The notes under the pieces were generated by a model. That model was not told where the DNA came from. It searched no databases and saw only the letters and a program-made list of their open reading frames with translations. A stretch of 64,000 nt of DNA from Caballeronia jiangsuensis (GTDB lineage Bacteria > Pseudomonadota > Gammaproteobacteria > Burkholderiales > Burkholderiaceae). The DNA lies in contig JFHF01000018.1 of the NCBI GenBank assembly GCA_000648925.1, positions 1 to 64,000 on the forward strand, given 5' to 3'. The translations under genes were made by a program, and so were the position numbers. Numbering within the stretch: position 1 is the stretch's first letter; the number at the start of each line of letters is the position of its first letter. Positions 35,948-45,772 of this stretch are shown here, in pieces.

Positions 35948-36535
35948 ATGCCCAAGCTCGGAATGCGCGAAATCCGCCGCGCGCAACTCATCGACGCGAC
36001 GCTGCACACTATCGATCAATCCGGACTCGCGGGCGCGACGCTGGCCTCGGTCGCGCAGCGCGCGAGCACATCGACGGGCATCGTCAGTCACTATTTCGGC
36101 GACAAGGACGGCCTGCTCGAAGCCACGATGCGTCATGTGCTGCGCTCGCTGTGGCAGGGCACGTCGCGCCGGCGCAAGGCCGCGAAGCCCGATCCGCGCT
36201 CGAAGCTGCGCGCGGTCGTCGCGGCGAACTTCGATGTCGAACAGGTGAACGGACCGGTCATGAAAACCTGGCTCGCGTTCTGGTCGGAAAGCATGCACAA
36301 GCCGGAATTGCGACGGCTGCAACGCGTGAACACGCGGCGCCTGAACTCGAACCTGTGCGCGGATTTCGCGCGAGCGTTGACGAAGCCGGCCGCGCGCCGT
36401 GCCGCGAGCGGTCTCGCCGCGTTGATCGACGGCCTGTGGCTGCGCGGCGCGCTCGCGGGCGAGCCATTCGATACGAAGGGCGCGCTGCGACTCGCCTACG
36501 ACTACATCGACCTCGTGCTGGAAGCGCGCGGCTGA
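35948..36535 (+). CDS. betI: TetR-type repressor of choline oxidation, BetI
   Basis: This 195-residue TetR-family regulator matches Bet[21 protein letters not shown] at the start, the helix-turn-helix ([20 protein letters not shown], 32-51) and the ligand domain with [13 protein letters not shown] and [15 protein letters not shown]. BetI represses the bet genes, and choline relieves the repression. It heads the betI-betB-betA unit (betB ATG is 29 nt after its stop). A likely operator lies 47 bp upstream. In this locus it probably co-ordinates choline oxidation with the catabolic genes. Confidence 0.92.
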   Translation: MPKLGMREIRRAQLIDATLHTIDQSGLAGATLASVAQRASTSTGIVSHYFGDKDGLLEATMRHVLRSLWQGTSRRRKAAKPDPRSKLRAVVAANFDVEQVNGPVMKTWLAFWSESMHKPELRRLQRVNTRRLNSNLCADFARALTKPAARRAASGLAALIDGLWLRGALAGEPFDTKGALRLAYDYIDLVLEARG

Positions 36536-36564
36536 TCACCCACATTCAAGGAAAGGAGCGCGAC

Positions 36565-38034
36565 ATGTCCGCATTCGGAGAGCAACGGCTTTATATCGGC
36601 GGCGAATACGTCGATGCGACGAGCGGCGAAACCTTCGACACGCTCGATCCCGCAACGGGCGAAACGCTCGCGCGCGTGCAGCAGGCGTCGGAGGCGGATA
36701 TCGATCGCGCGGTGCGATCGGCGCGTGAAGGCCAGCGCGAATGGGCCGCGATGACCGCGATGCAGCGCTCGCGCATCCTGCGCCGCGCGGTCGACCTGCT
36801 TCGCGCGCGCAACGACGAACTCGCCGCGATCGAGACGCGCGACACCGGCAAGCCGATCGCGGAGACGCGCGCCGTCGATATCGTCACGGGCGCGGATGTC
36901 ATCGAGTATTACGCGGGCCTCGCGACGGCCATCGAAGGCGAGCAGATTCCGCTGCGGGAAACGTCGTTCGTTTATACGCGGCGCGAGCCGCTCGGCGTAT
37001 GCGCGGGCATCGGCGCATGGAATTACCCGATCCAGATCGCGTGCTGGAAGTCCGCGCCCGCGCTCGCCGCCGGCAACGCGATGATCTTCAAGCCGAGCGA
37101 AGTCACGCCGTTGACCGCGTCGAAGCTCGCCGAGATCTATACCGAAGCGGGCGTGCCCGCGGGCGTATTCAACGTCGTGCAAGGCGATGGCCGCGTCGGC
37201 GCGATGCTCGCGGAACATGGCGGCATCGAGAAGATTTCGTTCACGGGCGGTGTCGAGACGGGAAAGAAGGTGATGGCGCGCGCAGGCGGTTCGACGCTCA
37301 AGGAAGTGACGATGGAACTCGGCGGCAAGTCGCCGCTCATCGTCTTCGACGATGCGAATCTCGAACGCGCCGCCGATATCGCGATGAGCGCGAACTTCTT
37401 CAGCTCGGGTCAGGTGTGCACGAACGGCACGCGCGTGTTCGTGGAACGCGGCGTCATCGACAGGTTCGAAGCGCTCGTTCTGGAGCGCGTGAAGCGCATT
37501 CGTATCGGCGCGCCCGATGATCCGAATACCAACTTCGGGCCGCTCGTGAGCGCGGCGCAATTGCAGAAGGTGCTCGGCTTCATCGAGAGCGGCAAGCGCG
37601 AAGGCGCGCGGCTCGTCGCGGGCGGCGCGCGCATGACCGATGGCGCGTTTCCGCGCGGCCAGTATGTCGAGCCGACCGTGTTCGCGGATTGCCGCGACGA
37701 CATGCGCATCGTGCGCGAAGAAATCTTCGGCCCCGTGATGAGCATTCTTGCATTCGATGACGAAGACGAAGTCATCGCGCGCGCCAACGATACGGACTAC
37801 GGTCTTGCGGCGGGCGTCGTGACGGAGAACCTGTCGCGTGCGCATCGCGTGATTCATCGGCTCGAAGCGGGGATTTGCTGGATCAATACGTGGGGCGAAT
37901 CGCCGGCGGAAATGCCCGTGGGCGGTTACAAGCAATCGGGCATCGGTCGCGAGAACGGCATCGTCACGTTGCATGCCTATACGCGCATCAAGTCCGTGCA
38001 GGTCGAGCTCGGCCCCTATCAGCCCGTGTTTTAA
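36565..38034 (+). CDS. betB: Betaine aldehyde dehydrogenase
   Basis: This 489-residue aldehyde dehydrogenase makes glycine betaine from betaine aldehyde with NAD+. The active-site Glu is E251 in [16 protein letters not shown] and the catalytic Cys is C285 in [11 protein letters not shown], the usual 34-residue spacing. The C-terminal NRHxYK-like block [12 protein letters not shown] is present. ATG 36565-36567 has AAGGAGCGCG upstream. The frame runs back to 35890 only as an overlap of betI. It lies between betI and betA (12 nt apart), so all three are co-transcribed. Confidence 0.95.
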   Translation: MSAFGEQRLYIGGEYVDATSGETFDTLDPATGETLARVQQASEADIDRAVRSAREGQREWAAMTAMQRSRILRRAVDLLRARNDELAAIETRDTGKPIAETRAVDIVTGADVIEYYAGLATAIEGEQIPLRETSFVYTRREPLGVCAGIGAWNYPIQIACWKSAPALAAGNAMIFKPSEVTPLTASKLAEIYTEAGVPAGVFNVVQGDGRVGAMLAEHGGIEKISFTGGVETGKKVMARAGGSTLKEVTMELGGKSPLIVFDDANLERAADIAMSANFFSSGQVCTNGTRVFVERGVIDRFEALVLERVKRIRIGAPDDPNTNFGPLVSAAQLQKVLGFIESGKREGARLVAGGARMTDGAFPRGQYVEPTVFADCRDDMRIVREEIFGPVMSILAFDDEDEVIARANDTDYGLAAGVVTENLSRAHRVIHRLEAGICWINTWGESPAEMPVGGYKQSGIGRENGIVTLHAYTRIKSVQVELGPYQPVF

Positions 38035-38046
38035 GGAGTATTTGCG

Positions 38047-39759
38047 ATGAGCGCGAACGAATACGACTACATCATCGTCGGCGCGGGATCGGCGGGCAAC
38101 GTGCTCGCGTCGCGTCTCACCGAAGACGAGGACGTAACCGTGCTGCTGCTCGAAGCGGGCGGGCCGGACTATCGCTTCGACTTCCGCACGCAAATGCCTG
38201 CGGCGCTGGCTTATCCGCTGCAGGGGCGGCGCTACAACTGGGCGTATGAAACCGAGCCCGAGCCGCATATGAACAACCGTCGCATGGAGTGCGGGCGCGG
38301 CAAGGGGCTGGGTGGATCGTCGCTCATCAATGGCATGTGTTATATCCGCGGCAATGCGCTCGACTACGATAACTGGGCGTCGATGCCGGGGCTCGATGAC
38401 TGGAGTTATCTCGACTGTCTGCCGTATTTCCGGAAGGCGGAGACACGCGATATCGGCCCGAATGCGTATCACGGCGGCGATGGTCCCGTGCATGTGACGA
38501 CGAGCAAGCCCGGCAATAATCCGCTATTCGCCGCGATGGTCGAGGCCGGCGTGCAGGCGGGTTATCCGCGCACCGAAGATCTGAACGGTTATCAGCAGGA
38601 AGGATTCGGCCCGATGGATCGCACCGTGACCGCGAACGGACGGCGTGCGAGCACGGCGCGCGGATATCTGGATCGCGCGAAACATCGCGGCAATCTCACT
38701 ATCGTCACGCATGCTACGACTGACCGCGTGCTGTTCTCGGGCAAGCGTGCAATTGGCGTCGCGTATCTGCATGGCGGACAGCGCGTCACGGCGCATGTGC
38801 GGCGCGAGGTGCTCGTATGCAGCGGTGCGATCGCTTCGCCGCAGTTGCTGCAACGTTCGGGCGTCGGGCGTGCGGACTGGCTGAAGGAACTGGAGATTCC
38901 GGTGGTGCACGATCTGCCGGGAGTCGGTGAGAACTTACAGGATCATCTGGAGATGTACATGCAATACGAATGCAAGGAGCCTGTGTCCTTGTATCCGGCG
39001 TTGCAGTGGTGGAATCAGCCGGGGATCGGGCTCGAGTGGATGCTGAACGGTACGGGCATCGGCGCGAGCAATCAGTTCGAAGCGGGCGGCTTCATCCGCA
39101 CGCGCGACGATGATCTCTGGCCCAACATCCAGTATCACTTTCTGCCGGTGGCGATCAACTACAACGGCTCGAACCCGATCAGGATGCACGGGTTCCAGGC
39201 GCATGTCGGATCGATGCGCTCGCCGAGTCGCGGGCACGTGAAGCTCAAGTCGCGCGATCCGAATGCGCATCCCGCCATCCTTTTCAACTACATGGCCGAT
39301 CCGCTCGACTGGCGCGAGTTCCGCGACGCGATTCGCATCACGCGAGAGATCATGCGTCAGCCTGCGCTTGGGCGTTATCGCGGGCGCGAGCTTCATCCTT
39401 CCGACGATCTGAAGAGCGACGCGGAACTCGATGCGTTCGTGAGAGCGAAGGCGGAGACGGCTTTTCATCCTTCGTGCTCGTGCAAGATGGGTTATGACGA
39501 TATGGCCGTCGTCGATGGCGAAGGACGCGTGCATGGGATGGAAGGACTGCGCGTCGTCGATGCTTCGATCATGCCGCAGATCACGACGGGGAATCTCAAT
39601 GCGCCGACGATCATGCTGGCGGAGAAGATTGCGGATCGGGTTCGGGGGAGGGAGGCATTGGAGCGGGTGGATACGCCGTATTTCGTGGCGAATGGGAAGC
39701 GTGCGCGGAAGGAATCGATGGCGCGCGTCACGCGCGAGTTCGGCGAGGTGAAGAGTTAA
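38047..39759 (+). CDS. betA: Choline dehydrogenase (GMC oxidoreductase)
   Basis: This 570-residue FAD enzyme oxidises choline to betaine aldehyde. The N-terminal dinucleotide motif is [21 protein letters not shown] signature 1 is [15 protein letters not shown] and the active-site histidine is H474 in [13 protein letters not shown]. The C-terminal [20 protein letters not shown] motif closes it. It is probably membrane-associated and linked to the respiratory chain. The ATG at 38047 has AAGGAGTATTTGCG upstream. It is the last gene of betIBA. Confidence 0.95.
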   Translation: MSANEYDYIIVGAGSAGNVLASRLTEDEDVTVLLLEAGGPDYRFDFRTQMPAALAYPLQGRRYNWAYETEPEPHMNNRRMECGRGKGLGGSSLINGMCYIRGNALDYDNWASMPGLDDWSYLDCLPYFRKAETRDIGPNAYHGGDGPVHVTTSKPGNNPLFAAMVEAGVQAGYPRTEDLNGYQQEGFGPMDRTVTANGRRASTARGYLDRAKHRGNLTIVTHATTDRVLFSGKRAIGVAYLHGGQRVTAHVRREVLVCSGAIASPQLLQRSGVGRADWLKELEIPVVHDLPGVGENLQDHLEMYMQYECKEPVSLYPALQWWNQPGIGLEWMLNGTGIGASNQFEAGGFIRTRDDDLWPNIQYHFLPVAINYNGSNPIRMHGFQAHVGSMRSPSRGHVKLKSRDPNAHPAILFNYMADPLDWREFRDAIRITREIMRQPALGRYRGRELHPSDDLKSDAELDAFVRAKAETAFHPSCSCKMGYDDMAVVDGEGRVHGMEGLRVVDASIMPQITTGNLNAPTIMLAEKIADRVRGREALERVDTPYFVANGKRARKESMARVTREFGEVKS

Positions 39760-39777
39760 GAGCGCCAGGCTGCGAGC

Positions 39778-39803
39778 AAAAAAAGGCCGCGCAAGCGCGG
39801 CCT
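39778..39803 (-). terminator. Rho-independent terminator of the sox/sda operon
   Basis: AGGCCGC (39784-39790) pairs with GCGGCCT (39797-39803), and on the minus strand a run of seven T (39778-39784) follows. It lies just after the last small gene of the soxB-D-A-G unit and faces betA. Confidence 0.75.
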
Positions 39804-39831
39804 CGAATCGCCCTACCTCATCCAACGCACG

Positions 39832-40095
39832 TCACGCACCAAACCGCGCACGCGCCGCCGCCGCGATCTGCATCAATACTTCCACGCTCAACCGCGACGC
39901 AATCACCTTCACATACTCATGATGCCGCGCTTCCAACGGCGCATCGAGATACTGCGCGTGCAGATAGCGAATCAACGCAATCCGCCGATGCTTCAGCGCA
40001 ATACTCCGATCGAGCAACGCAAGCGCAGCATCCGCGTCATGCCTCTTGCACGCACGCTCGGAAAGCTGCGCGGCGGCATCGCGCGACGCATTCAT
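39832..40095 (-). CDS. Hypothetical helical protein at the end of the sarcosine oxidase operon
   Basis: I cannot assign this 87-residue protein. It is predicted mostly helical: MNASRDAAAQLSERACKRHD, then ALALLDRSIALKHRRIALI and a second helix near VKVIASRLSVEVLMQ. It has no signal or membrane segment. The ATG at 40093-40095 overlaps the folB-like stop by four bases (ATGA), so it belongs to the same transcript. This argues for a functional role in one-carbon metabolism after sarcosine oxidation, but no motif supports it. It could be an adaptor or chaperone-like protein. Confidence 0.65.
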   Translation of the reverse strand: MNASRDAAAQLSERACKRHDADAALALLDRSIALKHRRIALIRYLHAQYLDAPLEARHHEYVKVIASRLSVEVLMQIAAAARARFGA

Positions 40096-40529
40096 CGCAC
40101 GGACGCATGTTGCGCGGAAGCGCTCAACCGCCACGCTTCGAAATCCGCACGCCGCCAGTCGAGTTCAAGCGCGAGCCGCTTCGTGCCTTCGCGAATCTTC
40201 GGCTTGTGCAGCACCAGCGTGAGCGCATCCAGCGCGGGCCATTCCTCGAACGAAAGCGCGGCGATCTCGACCGCGAGCGTCTCCAGCAAACGCGTATGCC
40301 CCTTCGTCTCAAGAAACGCACTCACGCGATTGCACCACGCTTCGTAATCGATCAGACCATCGTCCGATTCATGCGGCATGCCGCGATAGCGCAAGCTCGC
40401 ATCGATGCACACGGGCTGCGGCCCTTCATGCTCATGCTCGTACAGGCCGACGCGCGTTTTTACGATCAACTCATCGACGATCACGCGCCAGCCCTGCCCA
40501 CCTGCTTCGAGCGGTTCGAACGGCTTCAT
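40092..40529 (-). CDS. Dihydroneopterin aldolase-like (FolB-family) protein
   Basis: This 145-residue protein has the FolB/FolX fold pattern: VIVDELIVKTRVGLYEHEHE near the start, YEAWCNRVSAFLETKGHTRLLETLA and ALTLVLHKPKIREGTKRLAL. Such enzymes cleave dihydroneopterin in folate synthesis. The catalytic residues usually found as a Lys and a Glu are in the expected areas (for example E88-E89 region), but I did not verify each. The ATG at 40527-40529 overlaps the soxG stop (ATGA). Sarcosine oxidase delivers its methyl carbon to tetrahydrofolate, so a folate-related enzyme in this operon makes sense. Whether it makes folate or has another pterin role is inference. Confidence 0.72.
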   Translation of the reverse strand: MKPFEPLEAGGQGWRVIVDELIVKTRVGLYEHEHEGPQPVCIDASLRYRGMPHESDDGLIDYEAWCNRVSAFLETKGHTRLLETLAVEIAALSFEEWPALDALTLVLHKPKIREGTKRLALELDWRRADFEAWRLSASAQHASVR

Positions 40530-41188
40530 GAGAGCAGCGGCGCGGCGGCGTCGAGCATCATCTTCACGAAGTAATCGGCGAAGCTGCGGCGCACGATCAT
40601 CTCGAAGCGATCGCCGCCGAGCGGCACCAACGTCAAAGATGCCTTGAAATAGTGGCTCTGTGCGCACTGTCCCTCACCAAACATCTTCGGATGCAGATCC
40701 AGCGGACAGCCGCGCGAGAGCACCTCACGTGTCTTCGGACCATCGATGTCGAGCACCGTATAACCGCTGCCGATATCCACCGCCGCCGAGAACTGACCGA
40801 CGACCGCGTCGCGCAGCTTCGCTTCGAGCGGCGCGGGACGCGATGCGTCGTGGGCCGCATCCGAATACACGAGCCATTCATCGGGGCCGAGCCACAGCAT
40901 CGTGTAGCCGTTGCCGCGCGCGATGGTGTTCGCTTTCTCGGGCGGCGTGCAGCCGATCACGTTCTGCACCGCCTTGACGAACGCAGGATCACGCGTGTCG
41001 CCACGCACGTTCACGAGTTCGAGGAACGGCCGCTCCGTCAGACGAAATGCCTTCGGCGAGCCGCTCTGATGCGATTTCATCAACGCATCGGCGCCGACGA
41101 GCGGGGACTCCTGCCACGTGCCGCTCAGACCCTGTCCGCTGATTGCGCGATCGACGACCGTCGAGGAACCTTTGATCTCATTCAACAT
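40526..41188 (-). CDS. soxG: Sarcosine oxidase gamma subunit
   Basis: This 220-residue protein is the gamma subunit of the heterotetrameric sarcosine oxidase. It has LTERPFLELVNVRGD, RGNGYTMLWLGPDEWLVYS, VDIGSGYTVLDIDGPKTREV and CQ/FKASLTLVPLGGDRFEMIVRRSFADYF, typical of the GcvT-like SoxG fold. It starts at ATG 41186-41188, 11 nt inside the end of soxA, so the subunits are translationally coupled. The operon order is sdaA-soxB-soxD-soxA-soxG, then folB-like and a small gene. Confidence 0.92.
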   Translation of the reverse strand: MLNEIKGSSTVVDRAISGQGLSGTWQESPLVGADALMKSHQSGSPKAFRLTERPFLELVNVRGDTRDPAFVKAVQNVIGCTPPEKANTIARGNGYTMLWLGPDEWLVYSDAAHDASRPAPLEAKLRDAVVGQFSAAVDIGSGYTVLDIDGPKTREVLSRGCPLDLHPKMFGEGQCAQSHYFKASLTLVPLGGDRFEMIVRRSFADYFVKMMLDAAAPLLS

Positions 41189-44180
41189 GCTGACGTGCTC
41201 CTTCGCTGTCGTAGAACACCGAACTGGTGATTTTTGCGTTGATGCGCTTGCCGTTCGCGAGCGGAATCATGACCGATTCGCCGACCTTCTCGAGACCGCC
41301 CTTCACGACGGCCAATGCAATCGAGCGCTTCAAAATAGGGCTGTAATAGCTCGACGTGACGTGACCGAGCATCGGCGCGGTATCGCCATGGAACGGACCC
41401 GCGACGATCTGCGCGCCTTCCGGAAGCACGAACGAAGGATCATCGGTCAGAAGGCCGACGAACTGCTTGCGCCCGGCCTTCGCGGTATCCGAACGCGTCA
41501 GCGAACGCTTGCCGATGAAGTCCTTCGACTTCGCGACCAGCCCGCCCATGCCGAGGTCGTAAGGCGTCATCGAACCGTCCGTATCCTGACCGACGATGAT
41601 GTAACCCTTCTCCGCGCGCAGCACGTGCATCGTTTCCGTGCCGTACGGCGTGATGTCGAATTCCGCGCCCGCAAGCATGAGCGCTTCCCACACCGCGCGT
41701 CCGACGTTGGCCGGCACGTTCACTTCGTACGCGAGTTCGCCCGAGAAGCTGATGCGCATCACGCGCGCCGCTGCGCCCGCCACCGTGCCGTCGCGATAGC
41801 TCATGAACGGGAACGACGCGTTCGCGAAGTCGATGTCGTGGCACACCTTCTGCAGAACCTTACGGCTGTTCGGGCCGACGACCGCGAACGTGGCCCAGTG
41901 ATCCGTCACCGATGCGAGACGCACGCGCATGTCGGGCCATTCGATCTGCAGCCAGCGTTCGAGCCACGTCAAAACGCGCGCCGCGCCGCCGGTGGTCGTC
42001 GTCATCATGTAGTGCTGTTCGCCGAGGCGCACCGTCACGCCATCGTCGAAGATCATGCCGTTCTCGTCGAGCATCAAGCCGTAGCGGCACTTGCCGACTT
42101 CGAGCTTGCTCCACGGATTCGTGTACATCCAGTTCAAGAGCTTCGCGGAATCCGGGCCCTGGATGTCGATCTTGCCGAGCGTCGATGCATCGAGAATGCC
42201 GACGCTCTGACGCACCGCGAGCGATTCGCGTGCGACCGCCGCGTGCATGTCCTCGCCGGCCTTCGGGTAGTACCAGGGACGCTTCCAGTTGCCGACGTCC
42301 TCGAACATCGCGCCGTTCTCGACGTGCCATTCGTGAATCGCGGTCTTGCGCACCGGATCGAGAAACTCGCCGAGCTCGCGGCCCGCGAACGTGCCGAAAG
42401 TTACAGGGGTGTAATTCGGGCGGAACGTCGTCGTGCCGGTCTCGGGAATCGTCTTGCCGAGCGCCTGCGCCAGAATCGCCATGCCGTTGATGTTGCCGAG
42501 CTTGCCCTGATCGGTGCCGAAGCCCATCGCCGTATAGCGCTTCACGTGCTCGACGGATTCGAAGCCTTCGCGCGCCGCCAGATAGATGTCCGCCGCGGAC
42601 ACGTCGTTCTGGAAGTCGACGAACTGCTTCGGGCCGCGCGTGGACATGTCCCGGTTGCCGACGATCCACAGCGGCAACATAGGTGCTTCGACGATTTCAG
42701 CGACCTGCACGGGATTCGGCTTCACGACGATATGACCCGCCGCACGCGCCGCTTCCGCACCGGCATCGCCGCCGAAGCGGATGCCGCGCGCCAGCGAGAA
42801 CTCGCCCGCACATGCGCCGACGCTGCTTTCCAGTTGCATCGCCTTGCCCGGCACGAAACACGCCTTCTCGTCGTGCCAGTGCGCCTTGCCGCCCGATTGC
42901 GCGAAGAGGTGCAGCACCGGGCTCCAGCCGCCCGACATCGCGACGAGATCGCATTGCAGATCGGTCTGCTTCGGGCCGACCTCGCCCTTCGCATACGAAG
43001 CCACTTCCACCGACGCCACGCGCAGCTTGCCGCGCGCAACGGTGATCACCGCGTTGTTCAGCACGCGCACGCCGTAGCGGCGCGCCGCCGCGGGCAAGGC
43101 CCCTTTCGATTCGGCCGGACGCGGATCGACGACGGTCACTTCGGCGCCTGCCGCCTTCAGATCGAGCGCGCATTGATAGGCGTCGTCGTTGTTGGTGAAT
43201 ACGACGGCCTGACGGCCCGGCAGCACCGCATAGCGATGCAGGTACGTCGACACCGCCGATGCCAGCATCACGCCCGGCAGATCGTTGTTGCCGAAGACGA
43301 TGGGACGCTCGTGCGCGCCCGTCGCGAGCACCACGCGTTTCGCGCGCACCTTCCACATCAGTTCGCGCGTGCCCTTGCGCCGCGATACGGGCAGATGATC
43401 CGTCAGGCGCTGCGTGATCGTGACGAGGTTGTGATCCTGATAGCCGAACGCCGTGCTGCGTGAAAGAATCTTCACGTCAGGCATCTTGCGCAGTTCGGCT
43501 TCGAGCTTCTGCACCCATTGCAGCGCGGGCTTGCCGTCGATCTCCGCGCGGCACGACAAGAGCGAGCCGCCGAGTTCGCGCTGATCGTCGACCAGAATCA
43601 CGCGTGCACCCGACAGACCCGCCGCATGCGCCGCCGCGAGACCCGACGGGCCGCCGCCGACCACGAGCACATCGCAGTGCGCGAAGCACTTGTCGTAGCG
43701 ATCGGCATCGAGATGCTTCGGCGCTTCGCCCAGACCCGCCGCATCGCGGATCACTTCTTCGTACTTCGGCCAGAACTTGCGCGGCCACATGAACGTCTTG
43801 TAGTAGAAGCCCGCGGGGATGAAGCGCGCGATCTTCTGATTGACCGCCATGCGGTCGCTCTCGATGTTCGGCTTCGCGTTCACGCTCGCGGCGACCAGAC
43901 CCTGGTACAGCTCGACTTCCGTCGCGCGCGCATTCGGCACCGTGTATGCGCCGGTTTCGAGCTGCACGATTGCATTCGGTTCTTCCACGCCAGCAGTGAT
44001 GATCCCGCGCGGACGATGATATTTCCAGCTCCGCGCCACGAAGCGCTCGCCGTTCGCGAGCAACGCGGACGCGAGCGTATCGCCTTCGAAGCCGTGATAC
44101 GTCTTGCCGTTGAACGTGAAGGTCACGGGGATCGCGCGATTGATGCGCCCGCCCATGCCGAGTCGGTCTTTCTGGCTCAT
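41178..44180 (-). CDS. soxA: Sarcosine oxidase alpha subunit
   Basis: This 1000-residue subunit carries the NAD-binding and folate-binding parts. An N-terminal ferredoxin-like/2Fe-2S-like region (1-130, FEGDTLASALLANGERFVARSWKYHRPRGI) precedes a dinucleotide fold (DVLVVGGGPSGLAAAHAAGL, 168-187) and central oxidoreductase domains. The C-terminal GcvT-like half starts near residue 600 (RESLAVRQSVGILDASTLGK) and includes GELAYEVNVPANVGRAVWE. The complex oxidises sarcosine to glycine, and the methyl group is passed to tetrahydrofolate or released as formaldehyde. The ATG at 44178-44180 overlaps soxD by four bases (ATGA). Confidence 0.95.
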   Translation of the reverse strand: MSQKDRLGMGGRINRAIPVTFTFNGKTYHGFEGDTLASALLANGERFVARSWKYHRPRGIITAGVEEPNAIVQLETGAYTVPNARATEVELYQGLVAASVNAKPNIESDRMAVNQKIARFIPAGFYYKTFMWPRKFWPKYEEVIRDAAGLGEAPKHLDADRYDKCFAHCDVLVVGGGPSGLAAAHAAGLSGARVILVDDQRELGGSLLSCRAEIDGKPALQWVQKLEAELRKMPDVKILSRSTAFGYQDHNLVTITQRLTDHLPVSRRKGTRELMWKVRAKRVVLATGAHERPIVFGNNDLPGVMLASAVSTYLHRYAVLPGRQAVVFTNNDDAYQCALDLKAAGAEVTVVDPRPAESKGALPAAARRYGVRVLNNAVITVARGKLRVASVEVASYAKGEVGPKQTDLQCDLVAMSGGWSPVLHLFAQSGGKAHWHDEKACFVPGKAMQLESSVGACAGEFSLARGIRFGGDAGAEAARAAGHIVVKPNPVQVAEIVEAPMLPLWIVGNRDMSTRGPKQFVDFQNDVSAADIYLAAREGFESVEHVKRYTAMGFGTDQGKLGNINGMAILAQALGKTIPETGTTTFRPNYTPVTFGTFAGRELGEFLDPVRKTAIHEWHVENGAMFEDVGNWKRPWYYPKAGEDMHAAVARESLAVRQSVGILDASTLGKIDIQGPDSAKLLNWMYTNPWSKLEVGKCRYGLMLDENGMIFDDGVTVRLGEQHYMMTTTTGGAARVLTWLERWLQIEWPDMRVRLASVTDHWATFAVVGPNSRKVLQKVCHDIDFANASFPFMSYRDGTVAGAAARVMRISFSGELAYEVNVPANVGRAVWEALMLAGAEFDITPYGTETMHVLRAEKGYIIVGQDTDGSMTPYDLGMGGLVAKSKDFIGKRSLTRSDTAKAGRKQFVGLLTDDPSFVLPEGAQIVAGPFHGDTAPMLGHVTSSYYSPILKRSIALAVVKGGLEKVGESVMIPLANGKRINAKITSSVFYDSEGARQHVE

Positions 44181-44476
44181 TTCGACGTGCCTCCGTTGTC
44201 TTGCATCACAGCCAGCGGACGGTCGAACGTCTCGTAGCCCTGGATTTCATAACTCACCGTATCGCGCTGCGCCTTGAACCAGCGCCGGCAGCCCTGCGCA
44301 TGCATCCATTGCTCGCGATGCACGCCGCGCGGATTCTTGCGCATGAAGAGGTAGTCGCCCCATTCCTTGTCGGTGAGCTTTTCCGTGTCGAGCGGACGCG
44401 CGATATCCGCTTCGCCGCCGCAGGAGAATTCGGTTTCGGCGCGCGGCCCGCACCAGGGGCATTCGATCAGCAACAT
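44177..44476 (-). CDS. soxD: Sarcosine oxidase delta subunit
   Basis: This 99-residue zinc-binding subunit has C6 and C9 (IECPWCGPR), EFSCGGEAD and a downstream HAQGC pair (HAQGCRRWF), the usual pattern of small SoxD subunits. The start MLLIECPWCGPR is at ATG 44474-44476. The soxB stop is 20 nt before it. The overlap with soxA by ATGA completes the tight sox unit. SoxD bridges the large subunits of the tetramer in the cytoplasm. Confidence 0.93.
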   Translation of the reverse strand: MLLIECPWCGPRAETEFSCGGEADIARPLDTEKLTDKEWGDYLFMRKNPRGVHREQWMHAQGCRRWFKAQRDTVSYEIQGYETFDRPLAVMQDNGGTSK

Positions 44477-44496
44477 GTTTCTTTTCCTCGATGCGG

Positions 44497-45741
44497 TTAG
44501 TGAGCCACGGCAGCCGCGCCGTGTTCGTCGATGAGATGACCGGTATAGAAGCGATCCAGCGAGAACGGCGCGTTCAACGCATGAGGCTCGTCCTTCGCGA
44601 TCGTGTGCGCATAGGCCCAGCCCGAGCCCGGCGTCGCCTTGAAGCCGCCCGTGCCCCAGCCGCAGTTGAAGTAGAGTCCCTTCACGTCGGTCTTGGAGAT
44701 GATCGGGCATGCATCCGGCGAGACATCGACGATGCCGCCCCACTGGCGATTCATGCGCACGCGCGAGAACACCGGGAACATCTCGACGATCGCTTCCAGC
44801 GTGCCTTCGATGATGTGGAAGCTGCCGCGCTGTCCATAGCCCGCGTACTGGTCGACGCCCGCGCCGATCACGAGATCGCCCTTGTCGGACTGGCTGATGT
44901 ATGCGTGCACCGCGTTCGACATGATCACCGTGTTCACGACCGGCTTGATCGGCTCGGAAACGAGCGCCTGAAGCGGATGACTCTCGATCGGCAGACGCAC
45001 GCCGGCCATGTCGGCGAGCGTCGTCGTGCTGCCGGCCGTGACGACCGCGACCTTCTTCGCCTTGATGAAGCCCTTCGTCGTATCGACGCCCGTCACCTGG
45101 CTTCCATCGCGGCGAATGCCGACGACCTGGCAGTTCTGAATGATGTCGACGCCCGCGCGGTCCGCGCCGCGCGCGAAGCCCCAGGCCACCGCATCGTGAC
45201 GCGCGACGCCGCCGCGACGCTGAATCGACGCGCCCAGCACCGGATAGCGGCTGTTGAGGTTGATCGTCGGCTCGATTTCCTTGATCTGCTGCGGCGTGAG
45301 GAACTCGGCATCGACGCCATTGAGGCGGTTCGCGTTCACGCGGCGTTCCGTATCGCGCACGTCCTGCAGCGTGTGCGCGAGGTTCATCACGCCGCGCTGC
45401 GAGAACATCACGTTGTAGTTGAGGTCTTGCGAGAGACCTTCCCACAGCTTCATCGCTTTCTCGTACAGCGCGGCCGATTCGTCCCACAGATAGTTCGAGC
45501 GCACGATGGTCGTGTTGCGCGCGGTATTGCCGCCGCCGATCCATCCCTTCTCTAGAATCGCGACGTTCGTGATGCCGTGCTCTTTCGCGAGGTAATACGC
45601 GGTCGCGAGACCATGACCGCCGCCGCCGACGATCACCACGTCGTACTCGCGCTTCGGCTCGGGACTTCGCCACTGGCGCTCCCAGTTCTCGTGATACGAC
45701 ATGCCGTTGCGCAAGAGGCTGAAGATGGAATAGCGGCTCAT
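44497..45741 (-). CDS. soxB: Sarcosine oxidase beta subunit
   Basis: This 414-residue FAD/FMN subunit has the N-terminal dinucleotide motif [20 protein letters not shown] and the sarcosine-oxidase blocks [38 protein letters not shown] and [19 protein letters not shown]. The ATG at 45739-45741 starts the family-typical [20 protein letters not shown]. It follows sdaA by 31 nt. The unit sdaA-soxB-D-A-G links glycine production with serine use. The likely inducer is sarcosine or its precursors through a GbdR/SouR-type regulator in the same region. Confidence 0.95.
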   Translation of the reverse strand: MSRYSIFSLLRNGMSYHENWERQWRSPEPKREYDVVIVGGGGHGLATAYYLAKEHGITNVAILEKGWIGGGNTARNTTIVRSNYLWDESAALYEKAMKLWEGLSQDLNYNVMFSQRGVMNLAHTLQDVRDTERRVNANRLNGVDAEFLTPQQIKEIEPTINLNSRYPVLGASIQRRGGVARHDAVAWGFARGADRAGVDIIQNCQVVGIRRDGSQVTGVDTTKGFIKAKKVAVVTAGSTTTLADMAGVRLPIESHPLQALVSEPIKPVVNTVIMSNAVHAYISQSDKGDLVIGAGVDQYAGYGQRGSFHIIEGTLEAIVEMFPVFSRVRMNRQWGGIVDVSPDACPIISKTDVKGLYFNCGWGTGGFKATPGSGWAYAHTIAKDEPHALNAPFSLDRFYTGHLIDEHGAAAVAH

Positions 45742-45772
45742 GGTGTTTCTCTTCCTTCGTGGGGTCCTGAAT

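Noticed and set aside
36502..38493. Long minus-strand frame opposite betB
   Set aside because: betB is certain; the antisense frame is a GC-bias artefact.
41118..43463. Long plus-strand frame opposite soxA
   Set aside because: soxA is supported by many motifs; the frame has no family signature.
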